Assembly: GCA_963722555.1 (NCBI GenBank)
Contig: CAVRNQ010000007.1
Location: 2,232,001-2,296,000 of the forward strand
Length of the DNA stretch: 64,000 nucleotides
Origin: Bog-366 sp963722555
Lineage (GTDB): Bacteria > Acidobacteriota > Terriglobia > UBA7540
Direction: 5' to 3'
Shown: piece after piece, positions 1 through 7,911 of the stretch
Layout of the letters: every line of letters begins with the position of its first letter
Numbering within the stretch: the stretch's first letter is position 1
The notes under the pieces: generated by a model
What the model was told of the DNA's origin: nothing
Databases searched by the model: none
Seen by the model: only the letters and a program-made list of their open reading frames with translations
Made by a program: the position numbers and the translations under genes

Positions 1-78
1 TCCCGGCTGGGGAGGTGTGTTACTATCAGGCTTCTGACGATTCTGGTCTAAAACCATTCTATTCGGTGAGAGGGAAGT

Positions 79-1161
79 GTGCTTCGCATTGGCATTGTGG
101 GCTTGGCCGAGACCGGCAAGACGACCCTGTTTCAGATTCTTACGCACGTGCACGGCAGCGGTTCGGGTTCCGGGCGGTCGGAGGCCCACGTGGGCGTGGT
201 GCGCGTTCCGGACGTCCGGCTGGACCGGCTGTCCGAGCTCTATCAGCCGCAAAAGACCATCCACGCCACCATCGAATACATGGACACGCCGGGAAGCATT
301 ATTGAGTTGGCGCGATCCGGCCTGCAAACCCAGGCCCTGCGCGAACTCGATGCGCTGGTGCATCTGGTGCGGGTGTTTGAGAACGAAGCGATTCCCCTCG
401 AGGGCGGCACGGTTGACCCGCGCCGCGACATCGAAAACGTGGAGCTCGAGTTGATTCTCTCCGACCTGGCGGTGGCGGAAAAAAGGCTGGAGCGGCTCGA
501 GAAGGACATCAAGAAGCAGAAGAATCCCGCGCTGGAGAGAGAGTTCCAGGTGTTGGGTGTTTGTAAAGCCGCGCTCGAGAAGCAGACGCCCTTGCGCGAG
601 GTCGCGCTCACCCCGGAAGATGCCAAGGCGATCCGCGGCTTCACTTTTCTCTCGCGCAAGCCCATGCTCTACGTCCTGAATCTGAGCGAACGCGACGCCG
701 CGCGCGCCAACCTGGCGGAGCAATTCGCGGCAGAGGCGGGGTTGAAACAGCGGCCGCACACGGCCGTCGCCGCGATCTGCGGCCAGGTGGAGGGCGAGCT
801 CTCCGAGCTGAATGACGCGGACGCCGCGGAATTCCTCTTGAGCTACGGCCTGAAGGAATCGGCCACCTCGCGCCTGATTCGGGCCGGCTATCAGCTCCTG
901 GGCCTGATTTCCTTCTTCACGGTGGGCGAAGACGAGTGCCGCGCCTGGACGATTCCTGCCGGCACGACGGCGCTGGAAGCCGCGGGCGAGATTCATACTG
1001 ACATCCAGCGCGGCTTCATCCGCGCCGAGGTCGTGAAGTTTGAGGATTTGATCGCGACGGGCAGCTTTGCGGAGGCCCGCAACCGCGCCCTCTTGCGGCT
1101 GGAAGGGAAAGAGTACGTCGTGCACGACGGCGAAATTGTGCACTTCCGGCATTCGAGTTAA
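79..1161 (+). CDS. YchF/Obg-like P-loop NTPase, variant G motifs
   Basis: This is a 360-residue cytosolic P-loop NTPase of the YchF (OLA1) family, whose members bind ribosomes and hydrolyse ATP or GTP. The P-loop is GLAETGKT at residues 8-15. A DTPG G3 motif is at 69-72, and NLSE at 201-204 fits the NxxE base-recognition motif that gives YchF its ATP preference. A charged helical stretch (about 125-170) precedes the C-terminal TGS/DUF933 domain (RGFIRAEV, then LEGKEYVVHDGE). Length matches the usual 363. The GTG start follows GAGAGGGA. The classical YchF signature (GxPNVGKS, G3 DxAG) is changed, so this may be a YchF-related paralogue rather than canonical ychF. Heptamer repeats begin 2 bp after its stop. 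Confidence 0.9.
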   Translation: MLRIGIVGLAETGKTTLFQILTHVHGSGSGSGRSEAHVGVVRVPDVRLDRLSELYQPQKTIHATIEYMDTPGSIIELARSGLQTQALRELDALVHLVRVFENEAIPLEGGTVDPRRDIENVELELILSDLAVAEKRLERLEKDIKKQKNPALEREFQVLGVCKAALEKQTPLREVALTPEDAKAIRGFTFLSRKPMLYVLNLSERDAARANLAEQFAAEAGLKQRPHTAVAAICGQVEGELSELNDADAAEFLLSYGLKESATSRLIRAGYQLLGLISFFTVGEDECRAWTIPAGTTALEAAGEIHTDIQRGFIRAEVVKFEDLIATGSFAEARNRALLRLEGKEYVVHDGEIVHFRHSS

Positions 1162-1163
1162 CC

Positions 1164-1380
1164 AGCTTTCAGCTATCAGCGTTCAGCGGTCAGCTAGCGC
1201 CTGGGCTGAAAGCTGACTGCTTTTAGAGATTAGCGTTCAGCCATCAGCACTCAGCAATCAGCTCGTGCCTTGGGTGAGAGCTGACTGCTGACCGTTGAAA
1301 AGATTCGGCCAAGAGCAGGTGACTGAAAACGGCCCACTAACAAATGATTGCTGAAAGCTGACCGCTGATAGCTGAGTGCT
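1164..1380. repeat. Degenerate heptamer repeat filling the ychF-ZIP gap
   Basis: The gap is built of 7-bp units. On the left the units read AGCTTTC, AGCTATC, AGCGTTC, AGCGGTC (1164-1191). A second run, AGCGTTC, AGCCATC, AGCACTC, AGCAATC, covers 1232-1259. On the right the complementary units GCTGAAA, GCTGACC, GCTGATA, GCTGAGT cover 1350-1377. The two flanks are therefore inverted copies of one motif and could form a long imperfect hairpin. The array ends 5 bp before the ZIP start codon, so it replaces any normal ribosome-binding region. Confidence 0.8.
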
Positions 1381-1385
1381 ATTAC

Positions 1386-2117
1386 ATGTCCTACCTTTGG
1401 ATCAGTCTGGCGCTCGGGGTCGTGGCGGGACTCGCCAACTTGTTAGGCGGTGCAATCGTCTCCGCACGCCCCTGGAGCCGCACTTTTCTGACGCTCTTCA
1501 TCGCCCTGGGCTCGGGCTTCATGCTGGCGACGGCGCTGACGGAGATGGTGCCGGAAAGCCTGCGCCTCGCGCCCGCGTCCGCGCCCGCCCTGATTCTGCT
1601 GGGATATTTCATTGTGCACTTTTGTGAACATACCTGGCCCGCCCATTTTCACTTTGGCGAAGAAACGCACACCGACGAGTTCCTGAATCCCTCCGTGGCT
1701 TACACCGCGCTGGCGGGCCTGTTGATCCACACTTTTTTTGACGGCGTGTCCATTACTTCCGGCTTCCTGATTTCTCCCTGGCTCGGCACCGTTATCTCTG
1801 GCGCGGTGATTCTTCACAATGTCCCGGAAGGGTTCACCATGGCCTCGATCATGGTCGCGGCCCGGCGGGGCCGGAGCGCCGGCGTGTGGGCGGCTGGCGC
1901 CCTGGGAGTTTCACGGATTGTGGGCGTCCTGGCCATGGCGGTTGCGCACCGATGGGTGCATTACGGTCTGGCGCTGTCTGCCGGCGTCACTCTCTACGTG
2001 GCGGCCTCGGACCTGATCCCCGAGGTGAATAAATCGCCGGGCCCCAAGATTGCCCTCACCGTGGCCTTGGGAGTGGCGCTAGTGCTCGTATTGCGATACC
2101 TGTTTTTCGCCTATTGA
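1386..2117 (+). CDS. ZIP-family divalent metal transporter
   Basis: This 243-residue polytopic inner-membrane protein of the ZIP family would import zinc or another divalent metal. About seven hydrophobic helices are visible. The metal-site signatures are HTFFDG (His115, Asp119) and HNVPEG (144-149), the paired TM4/TM5 motifs that form the binuclear site. A His- and acid-rich loop lies between helices at about residues 78-98, as is common in this family. No Shine-Dalgarno is visible before the ATG because the upstream DNA is heptamer repeat. The gene sits between YchF-like and IscU-like genes on the same strand, each junction being filled with AGCTGA-type repeats. The metal cannot be assigned from sequence. 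Confidence 0.9.
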   Translation: MSYLWISLALGVVAGLANLLGGAIVSARPWSRTFLTLFIALGSGFMLATALTEMVPESLRLAPASAPALILLGYFIVHFCEHTWPAHFHFGEETHTDEFLNPSVAYTALAGLLIHTFFDGVSITSGFLISPWLGTVISGAVILHNVPEGFTMASIMVAARRGRSAGVWAAGALGVSRIVGVLAMAVAHRWVHYGLALSAGVTLYVAASDLIPEVNKSPGPKIALTVALGVALVLVLRYLFFAY

Positions 2118-2197
2118 TTCTGTGGACTTGGGAGCTGGGTTTTTCACGTGTACCGCGTACACCCAGAACCAAAGATTCCGGACGACCTGCGGTCGAA

Positions 2198-2260
2198 AGC
2201 TGAGAGCTGAGAGCTGAGAGCTGAGAGCTGAGAGCTGAGAGCTGAGAGCTGAGAGCTGAG
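2198..2260. repeat. Nine perfect AGCTGAG heptamers
   Basis: Nine exact copies of the 7-mer AGCTGAG run head to tail, followed by a partial tenth copy. The array ends 14 bp before the start codon of the IscU-like gene and shares its core with the degenerate repeats on the other side of the ZIP gene. Such perfect short tandem arrays are prone to slipped-strand length change. Confidence 0.95.
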
Positions 2261-2274
2261 AGCCTTCTTCTTCC

Positions 2275-2640
2275 ATGTATTCCCAAAAGCTCCTCGACCA
2301 CTTCCATCATCCGCGCCACGTCGGCGAAATTGCCGGGGCCACGGTCGTTGTGGAAGCCTCGAATCCTGTCTGCGGCGACCTGATGAAGCTTTGGGCCGTA
2401 ATCCGCGACGGTGGGCTCCTGGACGTGAAGTTCAAAGTCGCGGGCTGCGTACCTGCGGTGGCTTGCGGCTCGTGGTTGACGGAAACGATCATCGGCAAAC
2501 CGCTTGCGGAGCTTGCCGCCTTCACTCCGGACCAGATCGCCTCGGGACTGGATGGCCTCCCCCCTGCCTCGCGGCACGCCGCCGTGCTCGCCGCCGCCGC
2601 CCTGAAGCGTCTGCTCACCCAGATTCGCGAGACGGCCTGA
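2275..2640 (+). CDS. IscU/NifU-like iron-sulfur scaffold, third cysteine missing
   Basis: This 121-residue protein matches the N-terminal IscU/NifU fold, the scaffold on which Fe-S clusters are assembled. Conserved features are NPVCGD (Cys33, Asp35), followed by VKFKVAGC (Cys58). The usual third ligand, in an HC-x-LAE-type helix, is replaced by RHAAVLAAAA, so that cysteine is absent. An extra cysteine, Cys64 in AVACGS, lies six residues after Cys58. No desulfurase, IscA or ferredoxin gene is nearby. The start has no clear Shine-Dalgarno, and the heptamer array occupies its leader. It may be a specialised scaffold or a degenerate paralogue. Confidence 0.85.
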   Translation: MYSQKLLDHFHHPRHVGEIAGATVVVEASNPVCGDLMKLWAVIRDGGLLDVKFKVAGCVPAVACGSWLTETIIGKPLAELAAFTPDQIASGLDGLPPASRHAAVLAAAALKRLLTQIRETA

Positions 2641-2676
2641 GGCCTCAGCCGCAGTACGCCAGACCTTGTGCGGTGG

Positions 2677-3177
2677 CTACCCCTGTCCTTTCAGCTCCGA
2701 CGCGCAGTAGGGGCAAAACGTGTCTCCCATTTGAATGGCGCGGTGGCACTGCGGGCAGGCAGGATGAAGATTGAATTTGCACCGGGGGCAATAATTGAAC
2801 ACTGGGCTCACCATGGCGCTGCACTGCGGGCACGTGGTGCGCACGGGTTGTCGCATGAGGAAATAAATGATGAACCCGATGGCGTTGGGGACGAAGATCA
2901 CCAGGAGCGTCCAAAGCGTGCGGTTCATACCCCGGAGCTTCGCGTCGCGATTGACATAGCCAACCAGCAAGGTGAGGATGGCAAAGACGGACGCACCGAG
3001 GAATCCGAAAAACAGTTGGAGAGCGAGCGGCATGGGGTGCGGATCATGAGGAACCAGCACCATCTGGAAGAGCGCCTCCCACCCGGCGAAAAGCGCCACG
3101 GCCAAGATGACAGCCCAAAGCGGAATCAGCTTGATCTCTTCGCGGATGTCGAACTTCTCTTCGGATGTGCGATGCAT
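2677..3177 (-). CDS. Membrane protein with C-terminal double zinc ribbon
   Basis: The protein has 166 residues. An N-terminal half with about three hydrophobic helices (residues 18-40, 50-72, 86-108) includes a PLDc_N-like segment (RTLWTLLVIFVPNAIGFIIY). It is followed by a soluble double zinc ribbon with four CPxC knuckles (CPQC, CPRC, CPQC, CPYC). The start is supported by AGAGGAG 8 bp upstream. It lies 74 bp downstream of the anti-sigma gene on the same strand, so it could be the last gene of the sigma operon. Function is unknown; zinc ribbons of this type often mediate protein contacts. The short region before it (2641-2676) holds the convergent ends only. Confidence 0.75.
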   Translation of the reverse strand: MHRTSEEKFDIREEIKLIPLWAVILAVALFAGWEALFQMVLVPHDPHPMPLALQLFFGFLGASVFAILTLLVGYVNRDAKLRGMNRTLWTLLVIFVPNAIGFIIYFLMRQPVRTTCPQCSAMVSPVFNYCPRCKFNLHPACPQCHRAIQMGDTFCPYCASELKGQG

Positions 3178-3251
3178 GTCGTTTCTCCTCTGGCCGCTCG
3201 CAGCGGTCGGGGAATGTGGGAGGAAGCCTTAGCTCAGGGGCCTCCGGGTCG

Positions 3252-3740
3252 TCACAGGAAAACTTCTGAGTTGTTATTTACACCGCCAGCACGCGAGTGC
3301 TGCCACACCAGCACGGCCCCGACCAGCGTGGCCGGGACAATCCAGCAGAGTGCGAACAGCGCGATCCAGATCGCTTGCGACACGGCGAAACGCTGCCCCA
3401 GCCAGGACATAGCCTGCCATAGCAGCGGCGCCGTCACCGCGCCCAGAACCCAGGAGAGGGCGCACGAAACCCACAAGGCACGCAAGCGCGCCTGCCTCTC
3501 GCGCAGTTGACGAGCCCACAAGCGCACGCGGGCCTGGGTGACGCTGACCAGCGCGGGGTCTGCGCGCACCGTGACCGACCGCAACAACTGCAGGGCACGT
3601 TCGTTGGTTAGCGCCTGCGCCCGGCATTCCGTGCATTCCGCCAGGTGCGCGTCCAGCCACTCCTGCTCGGGGGCGGGAATTCCTTCCACGTGCCATGCGT
3701 CGATGAGCCGGCACGCGCGCTCGTGATCCTGAGGGTTCAT
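3252..3740 (-). CDS. Membrane anti-sigma factor with zf-HC2 domain
   Basis: This 162-residue protein has an N-terminal anti-sigma zinc finger (zf-HC2) in which His32, Cys36 and Cys39 form the HxxxCxxC motif. A basic helix follows, then two hydrophobic segments near the C terminus (about 88-110 and 120-148). It would sequester the adjacent ECF sigma factor at the inner membrane. Its ATG overlaps the sigma-factor stop by 4 bp (ATGA), so the two are translationally coupled, which is typical of sigma/anti-sigma pairs. The signal it senses cannot be told from sequence. Confidence 0.88.
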   Translation of the reverse strand: MNPQDHERACRLIDAWHVEGIPAPEQEWLDAHLAECTECRAQALTNERALQLLRSVTVRADPALVSVTQARVRLWARQLRERQARLRALWVSCALSWVLGAVTAPLLWQAMSWLGQRFAVSQAIWIALFALCWIVPATLVGAVLVWQHSRAGGVNNNSEVFL

Positions 3741-4336
3741 GCTTCCTTCTCCGTCAGTAGGTTTCGCAGCGCTTCGAGGCCGCGGTATAGCCGCGATTTC
3801 ACGGTGGAGAGCGGCGCACCGGTCACGGCCGCGATTTCGTCGAGGTTCAAGTCTTCCTGGAAGCGCAAGACCAAGACTTCGCGATTATCGGGTGGCAACT
3901 GCCGCAGCAATGCGCCCATGCGCCCCGCCTGCTCGCCGGCGGCGGCGCTCTCGAAAGGTGTCAGGGAATCGGGGTCTCGCAACTCGTGCGGTGCGCGCAT
4001 GTCTTCGGGGCAGAGCAGGGCGTCCAGGCTCTCCGGTTGGCGGCGGCGTGATGCGTCGATAGCCAAATTGCGCGCAATGGCGAACAGCCAGGTTTCGAAC
4101 CTCCAGCGCGGGCTGTATTGGTGGCCTCTCTCGAGTACCCGCATCCAGGTTTCCTGGAAGAGGTCCTCGGCAGCCTCCCGGCTGCCGGTGAGCGCCCAGA
4201 GGTAACGGAACAGCCGGTAATGGTAGCGGGCGATCAGCTCGTCCAGCAGGTCGGGATCGCGCCGCCGCAGCCCTCGCGCCAGCTCTCGGGTTTCCTGTTC
4301 CATCGAATTCATGAAAAGGCAGACGCTGCTTGCCAT
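3737..4336 (-). CDS. ECF RNA polymerase sigma factor
   Basis: This is a sigma-70 family group 4 (ECF) factor of up to 199 residues. Region 2 contains the core-binding and -10 recognition helix (AEDLFQETWMRVLERG, then FETWLFAIARNLAIDASRRR). Region 4 has the helix-turn-helix LNLDEIAAVTGAPLSTVKSRLYRGLEALR. The start is uncertain: the longest frame begins at 4336, but the internal ATGs beginning MNSMEQETRE, about 8 codons in, are equally plausible. It is co-transcribed with the overlapping anti-sigma gene. An inverted repeat lies just upstream (4340-4401) and could be part of its control region. Confidence 0.92.
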   Translation of the reverse strand: MASSVCLFMNSMEQETRELARGLRRRDPDLLDELIARYHYRLFRYLWALTGSREAAEDLFQETWMRVLERGHQYSPRWRFETWLFAIARNLAIDASRRRQPESLDALLCPEDMRAPHELRDPDSLTPFESAAAGEQAGRMGALLRQLPPDNREVLVLRFQEDLNLDEIAAVTGAPLSTVKSRLYRGLEALRNLLTEKEA

Positions 4337-4339
4337 TCT

Positions 4340-4401
4340 AGTCTCAATACGAAACTGCCCCCGGAAAAGACGCAGGAGCGAGAGATTTAAGTATCGAGAC
4401 T
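4340..4401. promoter_or_regulatory. Inverted repeat upstream of the ECF sigma operon
   Basis: Two 11-bp arms, AGTCTCAATAC at 4340-4350 and GTATCGAGACT at 4391-4401, are complementary with one mismatch and separated by 40 bp. They sit between the sigma-factor start and the end of the convergently spaced MocA gene upstream. The position suits an operator or a stem, but no binding protein can be named. Confidence 0.35.
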
Positions 4402-4441
4402 CTGAGGTTATGTCCTGTTGTCGGAAATGTGCCTGAGAGCC

Positions 4442-5026
4442 TCAGACGCGCTCCAGGCTTTTGTAGGTATCCGGGTTGTCCACATCGAGGAGAATTCCGC
4501 GATCTGCGACTTCCACAAACTGTGTCGCATCGTGATATTTCTGGATGACCCTGTTAGCTCCCTTGTCGGGAGGGAGAGCCAGTATTTCGGAAAACAACGC
4601 CTGGCTGATCACCACCGGGTGGCCGCGCTGGCCTTCACAGGTGGGGATTACGACCGCCGGGCGAGTTCGTTCGAAGCGGTCCCCCAACTTTGTCATAACC
4701 GCTGCTGAAACCGCCGGGTGATCGACCAGGCAGAGGATCACAGCTTCGGGAGAGTGCTCCGCCAGTGCCGCCAGTCCCACTTGCAGGGAAGACGTCTGCC
4801 CCCGCCGGTAGTCAGGGTTGAGGACCACTTGCGTGCCGGCCAGATCCACGGCACGCTGGATTTCTTCCGCGTGATGGCCGAGCACAACCGCGATCTTTTC
4901 TATACCGGCACTGCGGAGATTCAAGATGATGGTCTCAAGGAAGGTCCGTCCGAGATAGGCGAGTAGCGCCTTGTCGCTGCCCATCCGTGACGATTCTCCG
5001 GCGGCGAGAATCAGGCCTGCAATCAT
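4442..5026 (-). CDS. MobA-like nucleotidyltransferase (MocA-type)
   Basis: The protein has 194 residues. The N-terminal nucleotide-binding motif LAAGESSRMGSDKALL (residues 7-22) and the metal-binding LVDHP (about 99-103) place it in the MobA-like NTP-transferase family. The closest role is molybdenum-cofactor cytidylyltransferase, which makes the MCD cofactor for xanthine-oxidase-family enzymes. Its ATG overlaps the stop of the XdhC gene by 4 bp, so the two are co-translated. Pairing with XdhC supports a role in maturing a molybdenum hydroxylase. No xanthine or CO dehydrogenase subunit is in the window, so the client enzyme is unknown. Confidence 0.85.
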   Translation of the reverse strand: MIAGLILAAGESSRMGSDKALLAYLGRTFLETIILNLRSAGIEKIAVVLGHHAEEIQRAVDLAGTQVVLNPDYRRGQTSSLQVGLAALAEHSPEAVILCLVDHPAVSAAVMTKLGDRFERTRPAVVIPTCEGQRGHPVVISQALFSEILALPPDKGANRVIQKYHDATQFVEVADRGILLDVDNPDTYKSLERV

Positions 5027-5844
5027 GGTGTGTGCTGGGCTTTCGGCTGGCGCGCCAGCGAGGGAACGCTGGGCACGGCATGGCGGCGCATCGAGATCAT
5101 CTCAGCGACGATGGCGACGGCGATTTCTTCCGGGGTGAGGGCGCCGATATCGAGCCCGATGGGCGAATGCACGCGCGCGATCTGCTCTGCCGGCACGCCC
5201 TCGCGCTCCAGGACCTTGGAAAGTTCAATGAACTTGCGCTGGCTCCCGATCATGCCGATGTAGTACGCCAGCGTGCCAACGGCCCAGCGCATGCAGTCGA
5301 GGTCACCTTTGTGGCCGCGCGTCACCAGTACAAGGTAAGAGTGGTCGTTCAGGTTGAGCTTAGGGAAAATCTCTTCCCACGGCCCGGCGTAGGTCTCGAC
5401 GGCCTCGGGGAAACGCTCTCGGTTTGCAAAGGCGGCGCGGTCGTCGGCCACCACTACCTCAAAGCCTGCGAGTTTCGCGACTTTAGCCACGTGCAGGCCC
5501 ACGTGGCCGCCGCCGAAGATGAACGCCGTGGGCGTAGCTAGAATGGGCTCGACGAAAATATCGAGTGAGCCGCCGCAGATCAGGCCGTTGTCGTACTCGG
5601 GGTTGGCGTTCAGGTTGAAGTGCAGGCGGCGCGGCTTCTCTTCTCGCATCACCTCTTGCGCCACCGACCAGACCTCTGCTTCCACGCACCCACCCCCTAC
5701 GGTGCCGGCGATGGAGCCGTCGTCGCGGATCAGAATTTTGGAGCTTTCGTGGCTGGGAATCGAGCCTTGTACCTCGACGATGGTGGCCAGCGCGCCCTTG
5801 CGTCCTTCCTTTCGCAGTCGAACTATTTCCTCAAAGATGTCCAT
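5023..5844 (-). CDS. XdhC/CoxI-family molybdenum enzyme maturation protein
   Basis: The protein has 273 residues. The N-terminal XdhC_CoxI domain shows GTVGGGCVEAEV (about residues 47-58) and ends with LICGGSLDIFVEPI. A Rossmann-like C-terminal domain carries IFGGGHVGLHVAKVAKLAGF, then LVTRGHKGDL, YIGMIGSQRK and HSPIGLDIGALTPEEIAVAI. All of these are standard XdhC landmarks. XdhC proteins bind molybdenum cofactor, protect it, and help insert its sulfurated form into xanthine dehydrogenase-type apoenzymes. It forms a two-gene unit with the overlapping MocA-like gene. The 141 bp upstream shows nothing recognisable. Confidence 0.9.
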   Translation of the reverse strand: MDIFEEIVRLRKEGRKGALATIVEVQGSIPSHESSKILIRDDGSIAGTVGGGCVEAEVWSVAQEVMREEKPRRLHFNLNANPEYDNGLICGGSLDIFVEPILATPTAFIFGGGHVGLHVAKVAKLAGFEVVVADDRAAFANRERFPEAVETYAGPWEEIFPKLNLNDHSYLVLVTRGHKGDLDCMRWAVGTLAYYIGMIGSQRKFIELSKVLEREGVPAEQIARVHSPIGLDIGALTPEEIAVAIVAEMISMRRHAVPSVPSLARQPKAQHTP

Positions 5845-5985
5845 GCGTGAATCTTAGATTATGCGCCACGCGCAGCAATGTCAACGCGCGGCCGGGGGTG
5901 AGGGGCGCGTCGTGGCAATTTCATGTCGCCAGCCTTTGTCGGGCTTCGCCTTCCCGCTGCGCCAGCCCGAACCCCTTGTGTGCCG

Positions 5986-7731
5986 TCAATGCTGCGGGGC
6001 AGGCGGCTTTTGCGGAACCCAGGGCAGATATCCTTTCCTCAGCAGGTGGCGCTTGAAGAGCTTGCCACCAGCAACTGCAAACAACTCCTGGAAGTCCGAG
6101 CCCCCGAATGTGACTGAATCCACACCAGGCCACGGAAGCGGGCTAGGCGGGTTGATGATCGCTTGCACTCGGCCCTGGTCGTCGCACACCTGGATCCCCA
6201 TCTCTGTCGCTACATACAAATATCCGAGGTTATCCGCTGTCATGCCGAAGGCGGCGCCGGAAGACCCGTCTGGCGTTTCCAAGCGATAGAACAACTCGTC
6301 GTCCGCAAGTGAACCGTCAGGCTCGATCCGGAATGACCACACCCACCGGGTAGTAACTTCGCTGACGTAGAGCTGCGACTGATCGGGCGAAAGCTGGACC
6401 CCAATTGGATCAATTGGTCCTTCGAACACGACGCGCTTCTTGCCTGCGGTGTTGATGAACCAAACCTTGTGTCCCGATGGGTCAGAAAAGTAGATGCCAC
6501 CGGAACTGGTGACACCCAAACCGTAGCATCCTATTCCGTCCGCGACTACCTTATCCGGCTTTGGCCCCTGAGATGAATAGGCCACGATGCGATGATCGAG
6601 CGCTTCACAGGCATAGAGGCGCCCATCTGCTCCAAACATCATGCCTGTGCCGTAACTTCCGCGCCCGGGCGCAAGACCCGTGGTGTCATCGCCGACCATA
6701 TCGATGAAACCGTTATCGCCGCTGCTGAAGTACACGTTCCCTTTGGAATCGACGGCCAATCCCGAATCGCTATCCAGATCCTCGTTCACGAGCTCCCAAT
6801 CACGGCCCGGATCAAGGATGGGCGGGCCGAAGCGGGTGTCGTGAACAGAGTGCGCCTTCGTGATGGGCTGCGGATAGTTGCGCCACAGCCAGCGCAGCGC
6901 GTCGGGCAGGATCGCTCCGCCGTGCTCCATGTCGTGGTCTTTGTCGCCGGTCACAAACTTGACGTCATAGCCCGCGAACTCGAGTGCTGAAGCCATGGAC
7001 TGGTTCGCCAGCCACCAATCTCCGGCAAAGATGTTGAGGTCCTTGCTGCCGTCCTGCAGGAAAACGCGCAGAGGTTTGGGCTCGGTTTTGCGAATGAGCG
7101 CCGGGTAGATGTCGCCGCCGCGCAGATCGGTGAAGCTGCCGACAAAGCTGAGCACGCGACGGAAAGCGTCGGGCCGGTTCCAGGCTACGGTGAAGGCGCA
7201 GATGCCGCCGGAACTTAGGCCGGCAATGGCGCGATCGTCCGGATTGGCCGAGAGACTGTAATGCTTCGCCACTTCGGGCAAGATTTCATCGAGGAGAAAT
7301 AGCGCGTAACGGCCTCCCAGGCCGTCGTACTCGAAGCTGCGATTAGTGCGGTCCTGCTGGTCGGGCGAGCGCGCCTTGAGCACGCCGGGATTGATGAACA
7401 CCCCGATGGTTACCGGCATCTCGTGTTTGGCGATTAGGTTGTCAAATACGATCGGGATGCGCGCCCTGCCGTCCTCCTTCATAAAACTCTCGCCATCCTG
7501 GAAGACCATCACGCAGGCGGGATTGTCAGGCTGGTACTGCGCAGGCAAGTAAACCCAGTAGTCGCGGAACGTGCCAGGAAAGATTTTGCTGGTCCAGGTG
7601 TAGTGGGTGACAGTACCCCGAGGTACGCCCGGCTGTCGTTGGGAATCGACACCCAAGGGATACTCCTCCGCAGCCCGGAGTGCTCCGGCAGCCATCGAGA
7701 ACAAGCACAATAGAAGACCAAGTTTTCTCAT
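5986..7731 (-). CDS. Secreted esterase fused to SMP-30/gluconolactonase domain
   Basis: I start this 581-residue protein at 7731, where ATG follows AAGGAAATTCC and opens a clear signal peptide (MRKLGLLLCLFSMAAGALRA). A longer frame to 7812 lacks these features. Residues about 30-300 form an enterochelin-esterase/esterase-D-type alpha/beta hydrolase with nucleophile motif GLSSGG, an acidic residue in LQDGSKDLN and the histidine in DKDHDMEHGG. Residues about 310-570 form an SMP-30/gluconolactonase-like beta-propeller (NVYFSSGDNGFIDM, GIYFSDPSGHKVW, DNLGYLYVATEMGIQV). The fusion suggests a periplasmic two-step carbohydrate or lactone ester hydrolase. The true substrate is unknown. It stands alone on its strand. 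Confidence 0.85.
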   Translation of the reverse strand: MRKLGLLLCLFSMAAGALRAAEEYPLGVDSQRQPGVPRGTVTHYTWTSKIFPGTFRDYWVYLPAQYQPDNPACVMVFQDGESFMKEDGRARIPIVFDNLIAKHEMPVTIGVFINPGVLKARSPDQQDRTNRSFEYDGLGGRYALFLLDEILPEVAKHYSLSANPDDRAIAGLSSGGICAFTVAWNRPDAFRRVLSFVGSFTDLRGGDIYPALIRKTEPKPLRVFLQDGSKDLNIFAGDWWLANQSMASALEFAGYDVKFVTGDKDHDMEHGGAILPDALRWLWRNYPQPITKAHSVHDTRFGPPILDPGRDWELVNEDLDSDSGLAVDSKGNVYFSSGDNGFIDMVGDDTTGLAPGRGSYGTGMMFGADGRLYACEALDHRIVAYSSQGPKPDKVVADGIGCYGLGVTSSGGIYFSDPSGHKVWFINTAGKKRVVFEGPIDPIGVQLSPDQSQLYVSEVTTRWVWSFRIEPDGSLADDELFYRLETPDGSSGAAFGMTADNLGYLYVATEMGIQVCDDQGRVQAIINPPSPLPWPGVDSVTFGGSDFQELFAVAGGKLFKRHLLRKGYLPWVPQKPPAPQH

Positions 7732-7911
7732 CCGGAATTTCCTTTCTGAACTCCTGGTCGCGGAAACTATACGCCCACTGCTTTCGCTGCGGCCCCACCC
7801 ATAACCAGGCAATGTACCCGTCCCCCAAAACTTGCCAGTCCTGCCTCTCCATCTCCGGGAAAACCTGTAACTACCCTTTTCCTTGGCGATTTCGCTGATG
7901 ACTCTCTGCCC

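Noticed and set aside
2198..2260. Perfect short repeats as CRISPR or origin iterons
   Set aside because: The 7-bp unit is far too short for CRISPR, and there is no replication gene next to it.
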